Part shown: positions 1 through 7,988 of the stretch, piece by piece
Layout of the letters: each line of letters begins with the position of its first letter
Numbering within the stretch: position 1 is the stretch's first letter
Assembly (NCBI GenBank): GCA_902806095.1
Contig: CADCVF010000065.1
Location: 1 to 64,000 of the forward strand
Length of the DNA stretch: 64,000 bases
DNA from: an uncultured Rubrobacteraceae bacterium
GTDB lineage: Bacteria; Actinomycetota; Rubrobacteria; Rubrobacterales; Rubrobacteraceae
Direction: 5' to 3'
The notes under the pieces: generated by a model
The model's database searches: none
The model's input: only the letters and a program-made list of their open reading frames with translations
Told to the model about the DNA's origin: nothing
Position numbers and translations under genes: made by a program

Positions 1-1
1 G

Positions 2-2763
2 GCCGCGCTCTACGAGGAGCGTAAGGAGTTTGAGCTTGGCATCGCAGCGTTGAGCAGGGTGGTTGCCGAAGATGCTACCCACGAAGGGGCGCACGTGAGG
101 CTTATGCGCCTGTATGCCCTCTCGGGAAGACGAAGGGAGGCCCTAGGGCACTACGAGCGGCTTATGGGAGTCCTCTATAAGGAGTTCGGGAGAGAGCCTG
201 AGGCGTCCACCACGCGTCTGCAGCAGGAGATCTGGGCTGGGACCTTCCCGCCGGCCGATTTGCCCGTTACTGGCATCCCGCCGCAAGAAGGAGAGGCTCT
301 TTCCCCTGCGCAAGGCGCCAGGAGGCACAACCTGCCCCCGGAGCGCACCAGCTTCATAGGGCGCGAGCGCGAGGCGCTTGAGGTAAAGCGGCTGTTGGCC
401 ATGACGAGGCTGCTTACCCTCACGGGGGCGGGAGGCTGCGGAAAGACGCGCCTGGCGCTCAAGGTGACCAGGGAGCTGGTGGGCGCCTACCCGGAAGGGC
501 CGTGGCTGGTAGATCTCGCCCCGCTCCCTGAAGCAGAACTGGTACCGCAGGCGGTAGCCCACGCTTTGGGGGTGCCCGAGCAGCCCGCCCGCCCGCTCCT
601 CGAGACGCTAGGGGACGCCTTGCGCTCGAGGAAGATGCTCCTTGTGGTGGACAACTGCGAGCACCTCGTGGAGGCCGTGGTCGGCCTGGTGGACGCCCTC
701 CTCGATTCCTGCCCGGGCTTGCGGGTGCTTGCGACCAGCCGGCAGCCGCTCAACACCGCGGGCGAGATGAACTGGGTGGTGCCCTCCCTTACGGTGCCCG
801 ATTCCCGCCAAGAAGAAGCGTACACGTCCCAGGAGCTGGAGGGTTACGAGTCGGTTCGGCTGTTCGTGGAAAGGGCCAGCCGGCGCGATCCCTCCTTCGA
901 GTTGACCTTCCGTAACGGGCAGGCGGTGGCGCAGGTATGTAGACGCTTGGAGGGCATCCCGCTAGCCATCGAGCTGGCCGCCGGGCGGTTGGAGGTGCTC
1001 TCGGCAGAGCAGCTCGCCTCGAGACTCGAAGATTTCCTCAAGCTCCTCACCGACGGCCGGACGGCCGACCCCCGCCACCGGACCCTGCGGGCCACGCTGG
1101 AGTGGAGCTACGAGCTGCTTGGTAAGGTCGAGCAGGCGCTGTTCCGTCGGCTTTCGGTGTTCGCCGGGGGATGGACTCTCGAGGCAGCAGAAGAGGTGTG
1201 CTCGGGCGACGGCGTTGATCAAGACGACGTGTTGGAGTTGCTCTCTGGGCTCGTGAACAAGTCGCTGGTGGTGGTCGAGGCTTCGCCGGGGGAGGAGGGG
1301 GTGCCGCGCTTCAGGATGCTGGAGCCCGTGCGCCAGTACAGCCAGGAACGCCTGCAGGAGAGCGGGAAGGTGGAGCGGGTCCGGGAGCGCCACGCCGGGT
1401 ACTACCTGGCGCTTGCGCAAGAGGCTGAGCCCGAGCTTGAGGGAGCGGATCAGACACGGTGGATGGACCGACTTGAGTCCGAGCACGACAACCTGCGGGC
1501 CGCCCTTTCGTGGGCGCTCGAAGGTAGGCAAGCCGAGCTCGGTCTTCGGCTTGCGGGGGCGCTGCGGTTATTCTGGGTGATGCGCAGCCACTATAGTGAG
1601 GGCAGACGCTGGTACGAAGAGGGTTTGAAGAGGGGAGACTCGGCCCCACAGCAGGTGCGGGCGAACACTTTGTTCGGGGCGGGGTTCTTCACGGCCGTGC
1701 TGGGCGATCTTGAGCTGGCGATAGAGCGCCTCGAAGATGCTTTGGCCCTCTACAGGCAAGTCGGAGACAAGCGGGGTGCGGCGAACTGCCTCCGTTCCTT
1801 GGGACACACTTTTTTTGAGCTAGGAGATTGGGAGAGGGCAGAGGCGTTGCACGAAGAGGGCCTGCCGCTGATCCGAGAGTCCGGAAGTATACGGGATACT
1901 GCCACCGCGCTGAGCTACCTCGCATACATGGCAGCGTGCCGGGGCGATCTGGAGCGGGCAAGAGCCCTTGGTGAGGAGAGCCTTGCCATAGCGAGGAAGG
2001 GCGGAGATACTTCCGCGGCCGCCTTTGCGAGCCAATATCTCGCGGTAACGGCGATGCTCGGCGGAGACTACGAGCGCGCCCAGACGCTCTTTGAGGCGAC
2101 TCTGGAAACGACCCGGTCCACCGGAAACCGGAAGGGGCAGGTCCAATCACTCAACAACCTTGGGCTTGTGGCGCTGTGCCGGGGGACTACGCACGGGCGG
2201 CGAAGCTCTCCTCGCAGAGCCTGAGGCTAAGCGAGGAGAGCTTGGATCACCAAGTGCTTACCTGGGCCTTGGACGCTCTGGCCGCAGCATGCGGCCAGCA
2301 GGGATACGTTGGCAAGGCGGCACGGCTGTGGGGTGCTGCGGAGGTTCTGCGCGAGGCCTCAGGCTTTTCCCAGCCACCCGACGACAAGAGAGTGTTAGAA
2401 CCCTTCTTGGAGGCCGCCCGCTCTTGGCTTGACGAGGCGGCCTTCCAAGCCGCCTGGGAGGAAGGGCGCGCAATGACAGAGGAGCAGGCCGTCGAGTATG
2501 CCCTCTCGGAAGAAGAGGAGCAGGATGCTCCCACGCTCGTCGCTGTGCCCGAGCAGCAGCCACCACACCACGAACCGACCGAAAGGCTAACCGCCCGCGA
2601 GCAAGAGGTTGCGCTTCTCGTCGCCCGAGGGCTGACCAACCGCCGGATAGCTCAAGAGCTCTCGATCTCCGGGCGTACCGTCGAAAACCACATCGGCAAG
2701 ATCTTCAAGAAGCTTGGGTTCTCTTCACGATCCCGGATCGCCGCCTGGGTAGCACAAAGATAG
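2..2763 (+). pseudogene. BTAD-AAA-TPR-LuxR transcriptional regulator, 5'-truncated by window edge and frameshifted
   Basis: The frame is open from base 2, so the true start lies upstream of the window. Visible in order are the end of a bacterial transcriptional activator (BTAD) domain (LYEERKEFELG..., EFGREPEAST), an AAA/NB-ARC ATPase with P-loop TGAGGCGKT and Walker B LLVVDNCEH, a winged-helix region, TPR repeats and, in another frame, a C-terminal LuxR helix-turn-helix (LTAREQEVALLVARGLTNRRIA...). Frame 2 ends at 2224. The TPR/LuxR part continues in frame 1 from about 2176 (GDYARAAKLSSQSLRLSEE). The break sits in a G5 run near 2173; one extra G restores LCRGDYARAAK. Family members are STAND-type ATP-dependent activators whose N-terminal DNA-binding domain would be upstream. 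It may be a sequencing error, a recent null allele or, less likely, a slippage site. The domain call is secure; functional status is not. Confidence 0.85.
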
Positions 2764-2848
2764 CCTTCCCCTAGGAGATGAGGCAGGGTTCTAGCTCCGA
2801 GGTTCGCTGGGGACCTAGCGAGCCGTTTTTGTCCGAATGTGATCAAAG

Positions 2849-2866
2849 ATAGGTGGAAACACCTAT
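2849..2866. repeat. Perfect inverted repeat with GAAA loop
   Basis: ATAGGTG-GAAA-CACCTAT: perfect 7-bp arms around a GAAA tetraloop, between the regulator and the protease gene. No T-run follows, so it is a poor intrinsic terminator. An operator or RNA hairpin is equally possible. Confidence 0.5.
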
Positions 2867-2879
2867 GCTTTCGGGTCCT

Positions 2880-2915
2880 CCAGCTAAGTGCCAGCTAAGT
2901 GGACGCTTCTATAGT
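2880..2915 (+). promoter_or_regulatory. Tandem 11-bp direct repeat plus -10 element upstream of subtilisin gene (SARP-box-like)
   Basis: CCAGCTAAGTG occurs twice, directly abutting (2880-2890 and 2891-2901). It is followed by exactly 8 bases and TATAGT (2910-2915), a good -10 hexamer; no recognisable -35 is seen. Known SARP/BTAD activators of Streptomyces bind direct heptamers with 11-bp periodicity whose last copy lies 8 bp from the -10. The geometry matches, and a BTAD regulator gene is immediately upstream. Binding by that regulator is inference. Confidence 0.6.
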
Positions 2916-2966
2916 GCTTTAGGAAGCAACCCACCGGGGGTTGCACGAACGAGGAGGTAGCACGTT

Positions 2967-4994
2967 ATGAAGCGTATACTCTTGACGCTGGCGCTAGCAC
3001 TCATGGTGGGGGTGCTGCTATCAGCCTCGGGGGCAGCCGTGGGCCAGCAAGGGCAGGCTCCCCCCTCGCAAGGCCCGGAGTCCTCAGCAGAGCCGTGGAG
3101 CGCGTCCAAGCCAGACCAGAGCTCGGAAAGGAAATCAGTGCCCGCAGAGCGGGTCGTTGGTTTCAATGAAGGTGTGACCAACAGCACCCAGGGCCTCGAG
3201 CAGGCCGCACAAGCCTCTGGAGGGCGTGTGGTTGAACGCCTCGACGACCCTAAGAACCGTGCCGTGCTGCTGAAGTTCCCCACCGAGCAAGCGGCGCAGG
3301 CTGCCGCAGACGGGCTTGCCAAGCGCCCTGATGTGCAGTACGTAGAGCGCAACGGCATCGTGGAGGGGCATGAGGTCTCCTCCTTCGACCCGTCAGTGCC
3401 CTTGCAGTGGCACCACACCGTCATCCGTAAGACGGCTGCCCTTGGCACTCTTGCTTCAGCGCCACCCACCATAGCGGTGGTGGATAGTGGAGTTGACTAC
3501 AACCACCCAGATCTCTCAGGGAAGGTCATCAAGGGACCCGACTACGTAAACAACGACTTCGACCCCATGGACGACGTAGGGCACGGAACGCACGTGGCGG
3601 GCATAGCGGCGGCTACGACGGACAACGGGCAGGCCGGGGAGGGCGTCTCTCCTGATTCCAAGATACTCGCTATCAAGGTCCTCAACTCCAGCAACTTCGG
3701 CACTGACTTTGACTTGGCCCACGGTTTGGCTTACGCGCGCCGCGCGAACACTACCCCGGCGACACAGGTTATCAATGCGAGCCTAGGCGGCTACGCTGGC
3801 CCCGCAACCCCAAGGGGACAGGTGATCGCAGAGGAGGTGGCCGCCATCAAGGCCGCCGGCAAGATCCTGGTTGCTTCTGCTGGCAACTCCAACACCAGCG
3901 TCACCCCATCTTACCCGGGCTCAGATCCCAACACCGCCCTCAGGGTAACTGCCACCCAGGAGAACGACTGCCGGGCCCACTTCTCGAACTTCAGCCCGGC
4001 CTCCAACCCGACGTTCTATAACATAGCCGCCCCAGGCGACGACATTTTCTCCCTCGACCGCAATAACGGCGCCCGCTACGCAAGTGGCACCTCCATGGCG
4101 GCGCCTATGGTGGCCGGAGCTGCAGCCTTAGTGTGGGGTAAGACTCCGAGCCTCACCACGGACCAGGTCGTAAATACGCTGGTTAGCACCGGAGCGACCA
4201 CAAGTTGCGGTTTCGCTGCCTCCACACCTCGTCTGGACGTGAGGAAGGCGCTCCTTGGCACCTCCGAGACCGCCATCGTCGGCCAGCTGCTCGACCCCGC
4301 AACGGGCAATACAGCTGCCGCTACGGAACCCATTGCTAAGCTCTTCTCGGGAACCACCCTGCTCAAGTCCGACCTCGCCAACCCGGGGGGCGGTTTCTAC
4401 GAGATGACGGGGCTAACGGCAGGCACCGCCAGGACACTCAAGGTCACTGGTGGGACCGGCTACGTGAGCGCGACGCTGAGGAAGCCCATCAGCATCACCT
4501 CCGGGGCGGTGGCAGGGCCGTCCACCGACGCGCTGCCCCAGGCAAGGCCCACCGGGAACGCCACCGTCACCATAGACTGGAAGACCTTCCATCCCATAAA
4601 CGATACCCCAGGCTGCGTGGACACCTGCAACGGTTGGGAGTTCAACCTTGCGCTGAAGCAATCAGACGGCAACAATGTCTTCGCTCCCCGCGACTCCTGG
4701 GCCGACGGCGATCCAGTGGAAACGGTGGTCTTAGGAAGTGAAGCGGCCAACGGCACCTACAAGGTCATAGCCAACAAGTGGCCGGACCCGGCCGGAACCC
4801 AGTGGAATCCCTCCTGGAACGGTTCGCAAGCTTCAGTGCAAATGTACAACGGCGCGGCGTCGCTAGGCGGGGGCTTGAAGGCGGTGCCATCCACGTGCGG
4901 CACCAATCAGTTCTGGTACGTGGGTGACCTCACTAAGAGCGGAACCTCCTACACCTGGACGAACAAGAACCTCTGCACCAACACCGAGCCGTAG
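2967..4994 (+). CDS. Secreted subtilisin-like serine protease (peptidase S8) with I9 propeptide
   Basis: This is a 675-aa preproprotein. A Sec signal peptide (residues 1 to about 27, hydrophobic core LTLALALMVGVLL) is followed by an inhibitor-I9-like propeptide (about 60-135). The S8 domain has the catalytic triad Asp173 (AVVDSGVDYNHPDL), His206 (GHGTHVAG) and Ser376 (GTSMAAPMVAG), with the oxyanion Asn near 307 (ASAGNSN). About 240 C-terminal residues form a separate extracellular region, rich in Gly/Thr and with a CVDTC motif, that I cannot assign. The ATG at 2967 follows GAGGAGG at good spacing. The protein is expected to be exported, to remove its own prodomain and to degrade proteins outside the cell. 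A SARP-like direct repeat precedes its promoter. All catalytic residues are intact. Confidence 0.95.
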   Translation: MKRILLTLALALMVGVLLSASGAAVGQQGQAPPSQGPESSAEPWSASKPDQSSERKSVPAERVVGFNEGVTNSTQGLEQAAQASGGRVVERLDDPKNRAVLLKFPTEQAAQAAADGLAKRPDVQYVERNGIVEGHEVSSFDPSVPLQWHHTVIRKTAALGTLASAPPTIAVVDSGVDYNHPDLSGKVIKGPDYVNNDFDPMDDVGHGTHVAGIAAATTDNGQAGEGVSPDSKILAIKVLNSSNFGTDFDLAHGLAYARRANTTPATQVINASLGGYAGPATPRGQVIAEEVAAIKAAGKILVASAGNSNTSVTPSYPGSDPNTALRVTATQENDCRAHFSNFSPASNPTFYNIAAPGDDIFSLDRNNGARYASGTSMAAPMVAGAAALVWGKTPSLTTDQVVNTLVSTGATTSCGFAASTPRLDVRKALLGTSETAIVGQLLDPATGNTAAATEPIAKLFSGTTLLKSDLANPGGGFYEMTGLTAGTARTLKVTGGTGYVSATLRKPISITSGAVAGPSTDALPQARPTGNATVTIDWKTFHPINDTPGCVDTCNGWEFNLALKQSDGNNVFAPRDSWADGDPVETVVLGSEAANGTYKVIANKWPDPAGTQWNPSWNGSQASVQMYNGAASLGGGLKAVPSTCGTNQFWYVGDLTKSGTSYTWTNKNLCTNTEP

Positions 4995-5006
4995 GGCAAG
5001 ACTAGT

Positions 5007-5036
5007 CGGGGGGCTCCTTCTCAAGGGGGCCTCCCG
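5007..5036 (+). terminator. Probable intrinsic terminator after subtilisin gene
   Basis: An imperfect GC-rich hairpin (CGGGGGGCTCC / GGGGGCCTCCCG around TTCTCAA) lies 12 bases after the stop and is followed by the pyrimidine tract CTTCTTCTCT. It is well placed to end the protease transcript. Confidence 0.55.
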
Positions 5037-5327
5037 CTTCTTCTCTATGCACCCAACCTCGTAGAAGTATGGAATTCTCGCAAGCCTCCACAAATCTCAG
5101 CCGCTTCTCAGCCGATTCTCACCCTGCTCTCATATAGCGCTGCTACATATATTATTAACAAGAGCTCGACCGGATAGGGAAGGGGACCACATGGGCGCCG
5201 GTACAGAGTGAATCGAGATGAGCACACCCAGGAGCGGCTAGCATACCACTTTACTCTCCGATCCCACCTACACAGGAGAAGAAGTATATGAGGTCAGTGG
5301 GACGAGTCCGACTCAAGCAGATGCAGG

Positions 5328-5444
5328 AGCGGCCTCACCGTCTCGGGAGCTATCGAAACCAAGGTGGGCGATACGTTGCGAATTGGGGAGGCGACCGTGC
5401 ACCTCAGCCAACCGCTCATGCCTTGCGCCAAGGTGGCAGGGTGG
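5328..5444 (+). pseudogene. MOSC-domain gene remnant
   Basis: One frame reads SGLTVSGAIETKVGDTLRIG followed by EATVHLSQPLMPCAKV. This resembles the core of MOSC (molybdenum cofactor sulfurase C-terminal) domains, which have a GD-L-IG-A-V-V-Q-PC-K pattern including the conserved cysteine. No open frame of useful length surrounds it: upstream sequence from the ATG at 5191 contains stops, and the downstream frame does not continue the fold. It looks like a decayed fragment inside a gene graveyard. Assignment is by motif resemblance only. Confidence 0.45.
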
Positions 5445-5611
5445 AGATCTCGATCGCGGAACTTAGCATCGTCTCACATGAGACGATCAAGAAGGTGGGC
5501 GAGCAGGTGCCCGATTCGGAGATCTCGAGGCTGGAGTATAGAAAGCTAGTGGGCCAGTACTCGATTCTCGTCGTGATCGCCGGTATCGTCTCGTGGCTCA
5601 TCGCAGCATAG
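5441..5611 (+). CDS. Possible small membrane-anchored peptide
   Basis: The frame from GTG 5441 gives about 56 aa with a hydrophilic N-terminal half (SHETIKKVGEQVPDSEIS) and a C-terminal transmembrane segment (YSILVVIAGIVSWLIA). The ORF track extends it upstream to 5288, but that part overlaps the MOSC remnant in another frame and looks non-coding. I do not recognise a family. It could equally be the tail of a dead gene. Confidence 0.25.
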   Translation: MEISIAELSIVSHETIKKVGEQVPDSEISRLEYRKLVGQYSILVVIAGIVSWLIAA

Positions 5612-5685
5612 GGTAGGTTTTCGCAAAGCCGCATTCGGCCTTGCACACAAACTCCATGCCCAAAGGCTTCTGCACAAAAAGGGTC

Positions 5686-5713
5686 TTGACACTTCTACGC
5701 CGAGCGTGATATT
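5686..5713 (+). promoter_or_regulatory. Putative sigma-70 type promoter for hicB
   Basis: A perfect TTGACA (5686-5691), a 16-bp spacer and GATATT (5708-5713) lie 50 bases before the hicB ATG. The nearby TATACT (5718-5723) is too far from this -35 but could serve with another element. Confidence 0.45.
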
Positions 5714-5762
5714 TGGCTATACTTTGATTGGGTAGTAGGGGGCAACAGGAAGGACGCGGCTC

Positions 5763-5996
5763 ATGTCGAGGCGTTATAAGGTGCTCATCGAGCAGGACGA
5801 AACCGGTGTGTACATCGCCACCGCGTCCGCGCTGCCTGGTGTAGTAGAGCAGGGAGATACCGTAGACGAGGCTTTCGAGAACATGGGAGCGGCCATGCGC
5901 TTTACCCTCGACTCTATGCTTGAGGAAGGTGAAGAGCTTCCCCCTTCGGACGCGCCCCACTCTGTAGAGGTTCGCGACATAGAGCTAGTCGTCTAG
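5763..5996 (+). CDS. hicB: HicB-family antitoxin
   Basis: A 77-aa protein with the HicB partial RNase H-like fold: KVLIEQDETGVYIATASALPG, then GDTVDEAFENMGAAM. There is no separate ribbon-helix-helix or Xre domain, as in short HicB forms. HicB proteins bind and neutralise the HicA mRNA interferase and often repress their own promoter; a TTGACA promoter lies just upstream. The start ATG is preceded by AGGAAGG. The cognate toxin frame follows after 4 bases in the order hicB-hicA but carries a frameshift, so this may be an orphan antitoxin. Confidence 0.85.
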   Translation: MSRRYKVLIEQDETGVYIATASALPGVVEQGDTVDEAFENMGAAMRFTLDSMLEEGEELPPSDAPHSVEVRDIELVV

Positions 5997-6000
5997 TTTC

Positions 6001-6226
6001 TTGCCAGGGCTTCCCAGTTGCACGGGCAGGGAAGCCGTCAGAGCTTTCGAACGACTTGGGTACAGAACTGTTCGCCAAAATGGTTCGCACGTCCGCATGA
6101 AGTGTTCGGGACGTACCTCGCTCACCGTGCCTGTGCATCACGGCAAGGATCTTGCTCCCGGCACCTTGCGCGGGGCTCATCAGTAGGTCGGGGTTTAGTG
6201 TTGAGGAGCTCGTGGCTGCATTGTAA
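6001..6226 (+). pseudogene. hicA: HicA-family mRNA interferase toxin, frameshifted
   Basis: TTG at 6001 gives GREAVRAFERLGYRTVRQNG, then SHVRM and VPVHHGKDLAPGTLRG, the HicA double-stranded-RNA-binding-like fold with its catalytic His in the GSH motif. The frame then ends at TAG 6184-6186. Removing one G from the GGGG at 6175-6178 restores LISRSGFSVEELVAAL and a stop at 6224-6226, giving about 74 aa, the normal HicA length. The core and catalytic His are upstream of the lesion, but the C-terminal helix would be lost. The cause is either an inactivating slippage mutation or a read error. Confidence 0.75.
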
Positions 6227-6239
6227 GGGGTGCTTCCGG

Positions 6240-6647
6240 TGCCGAGCCTGGTTCGAGGTAGAGCACGACAACCTGAGCGCTGCCCTCTCGTGGTCGCTCG
6301 AAGCTGGGGACTCAGGATCGGCGCTGCGGATCGGGGGCGCCCTGTGGCAGTTCTGGGGCGTTCGGGGCCACTTTAGCGAAGGCCGGCGCTGGCTGAGCAC
6401 AAGCTTATCCAGGGCAGAGGCTGCTCCCTCTAGCCTCAAAGCCACGGCGTTGCTAGCCCTGGGGGATCTGGCACGGAGGCAGGGCGACTACTCAAGAGTG
6501 GCGGAGGACCTCTGAGCGAGCCTGGCGCTGTATCGGCAAGAGCTCTCGATCTCCGGGCGCACCGTCGAAAACCACATCGGCAAGATCCTCAAGAAGCTTG
6601 GATTCTCTTCATGATCCCAGATCGCCGCCTGGGTAGTACAAAGATAG
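6240..6647 (+). pseudogene. Collapsed copy of an AAA-TPR-LuxR regulator
   Basis: One frame reads FEVEHDNLSAALSWSLEAGD and GHFSEGRRWLSTSLSRAE, matching the TPR entry of the regulator at the window start (LESEHDNLRAALSWALEG). After SLALYRQ it jumps directly into ELSISGRTVENHIGKILKKLG, the LuxR recognition helix region. The ATPase, most TPRs and the first half of the HTH are gone. In-frame stops occur at 6513 and 6612, and TAG 6645 matches the parental stop. Bases 6537-6647 are nearly identical to 2653-2763. The CGA codon of the parent is TGA here. It is a dead paralogue. Confidence 0.8.
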
Positions 6648-6662
6648 CGCTCTCCTAGGAGG

Positions 6663-6870
6663 TTATCCGAGTCCGTTCGAACGAGCGCGCGTTCGGGATA
6701 CGGGCACACAAAGCCCTCCCGCAAGCGTCATTCCCACGAAAGCGGGAATCCAGTGTCAGCGGTAGTAAGCCCGTATGCGCTGGTTGGCTTCAAAGAGCTG
6801 AAATGCTGACTTGCTGACCAGCTGAAGTGCTTGCAAAGGGGTGCACCCCTTTGCAACTTGCTCTAGATGT
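6663..6870. repeat. Composite intergenic repeat, copy A, with 26-bp perfect palindrome
   Basis: Three blocks can be seen. A 5' block (CCGAGTCCGTTCGAACGAGC ... GGGCACACA) is shared with copies B (15531) and C (42837). A core, CGTCATTCCCACGAAAGCGG then GAATCC, is the family hairpin. A 3' block (6818-6866), AGCTGAAGTGCTTGCAAAGG then GGTGC, is shared with copy B. The 3' block contains a 26-bp perfect palindrome at 6831-6856 (half-site TTGCAAAGGGGTG). No ORF is present. The remaining intergenic bases to 7064 show nothing I recognise. Confidence 0.7.
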
Positions 6871-7064
6871 CACCCCGGCGAGGGCCGAAGGCTCTCTCGC
6901 AGTTACTGAGGGTCACATCGTCGCGGTGTATGGTCTTCTCGCTTGCAACTCCGCTCCATAAGCTTTGCGGCAGTATTGTCCCACCCGGAGTGTGTGCTCT
7001 GCTGTCGGGCGCGGCTGCTGCTCACCCCTCGACCGGGGACGCCTGACGAACTGGCTGACCCGTC

Positions 7065-7970
7065 TCAAAGTGTGGGTTTCGCTGGCTGTGTCTTACCGTA
7101 GTAGTCCTTGATCTCGTAGGCGCGCTTCTCCAGTTTGAGCGCGTCCGCGCGGGCCTTCCCCAGCGCTTCCGGGCCGAGGCGCTCGTCTTTGACCAGGTCC
7201 AAGCCCTCTTTCTCCTCTTCTTCTGGTCCCCGCCAGCCCACTCGAATATCGCCAACGCCTGGTGCGTAGTACTTGAGCTGGTAGGCGCCTGGCTTGTTCC
7301 GCTCAAACTCCTCAATCACGAGAACGTCCTCGTAGCAATCCACGGGCACACAGGTCTTCTGGCCCACCTTGTATACCCTCCCCCGGTCGATCCAGTTTAT
7401 GGGGGGCGGAGCATATCCTTGGGCGTAGCCGGGGGTGCCAGGCCGCGGCTCTGCCCTCATGGCGATCCCCGCTGTCGCGCCTTTTGAGCCGGCTAGCCAA
7501 CCAGGAGCCTTGTCGAACTCACCCTCCTCGTACTCCTCGGGGTACTCACCCATGTGCCAGACGTTGCCGTCTTTGTCCTGGGCAAAGAAGCCGAGCTCCG
7601 ACTCCACCAGCTCGCCTTCGTTGTAGTCCCTCTCCCAGACGAGAATGCTATTGACGCCGTTTATCTCTTTGGTAAGGTCGGTAACGGTTGTCACCACGCG
7701 GCGGGTAATCCGCTCGCCATCGTCTATGGCGGAGCCCTCGAAGACGGAATGTGCCCCCGGCTCCAGAGGGAACCACAAGTTGTCTACCCTGGTCGAATTG
7801 TCGAAGTTGGTGCGGTCGAAGTCCTTCGCGCTCACAGTGCTCAAATGCCCAGAGTGGTTCTGGTCGGAGGCCTCGTCCGTGCCCGATCCCGACCTGGCTC
7901 CAGTGCAAGCCACCGCCGAGAGCACTACCAACAAAGAGCTAAAAGCGGCGGCGAAGTGTAGGTTGCGCAT
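7065..7970 (-). CDS. Putative lipoprotein, last gene of the RND operon
   Basis: A 301-aa protein with a lipoprotein signal peptide (LVVLSAVACTG, lipid attachment at the Cys near residue 22). The mature part begins with a low-complexity Ser/Asp linker and then a beta-rich globular domain (STRVDNLWFPLEPG, GVGDIRVGWRG), with a charged C-terminal helix. I do not recognise a named family. It starts 18 bases after the 1036-aa RND pump gene on the same strand, so co-transcription is likely. By location it could be an extracytoplasmic accessory or substrate-binding factor for the pumps; that role is inference. Confidence 0.75.
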   Translation of the reverse strand: MRNLHFAAAFSSLLVVLSAVACTGARSGSGTDEASDQNHSGHLSTVSAKDFDRTNFDNSTRVDNLWFPLEPGAHSVFEGSAIDDGERITRRVVTTVTDLTKEINGVNSILVWERDYNEGELVESELGFFAQDKDGNVWHMGEYPEEYEEGEFDKAPGWLAGSKGATAGIAMRAEPRPGTPGYAQGYAPPPINWIDRGRVYKVGQKTCVPVDCYEDVLVIEEFERNKPGAYQLKYYAPGVGDIRVGWRGPEEEEKEGLDLVKDERLGPEALGKARADALKLEKRAYEIKDYYGKTQPAKPTL

Positions 7971-7988
7971 TTCAGACCCTATGTACGC

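Noticed and set aside
2165-2185. Programmed frameshift in the LuxR regulator
   Set aside because: No slippery heptamer of the usual kind plus stimulator is evident, and similar one-G lesions occur in two unrelated genes in the window.
6663-6870. CRISPR array or tRNA in the repeat-rich intergenic region
   Set aside because: No regularly spaced direct repeats and no cloverleaf or T-loop consensus; the repeats are dispersed single hairpins.
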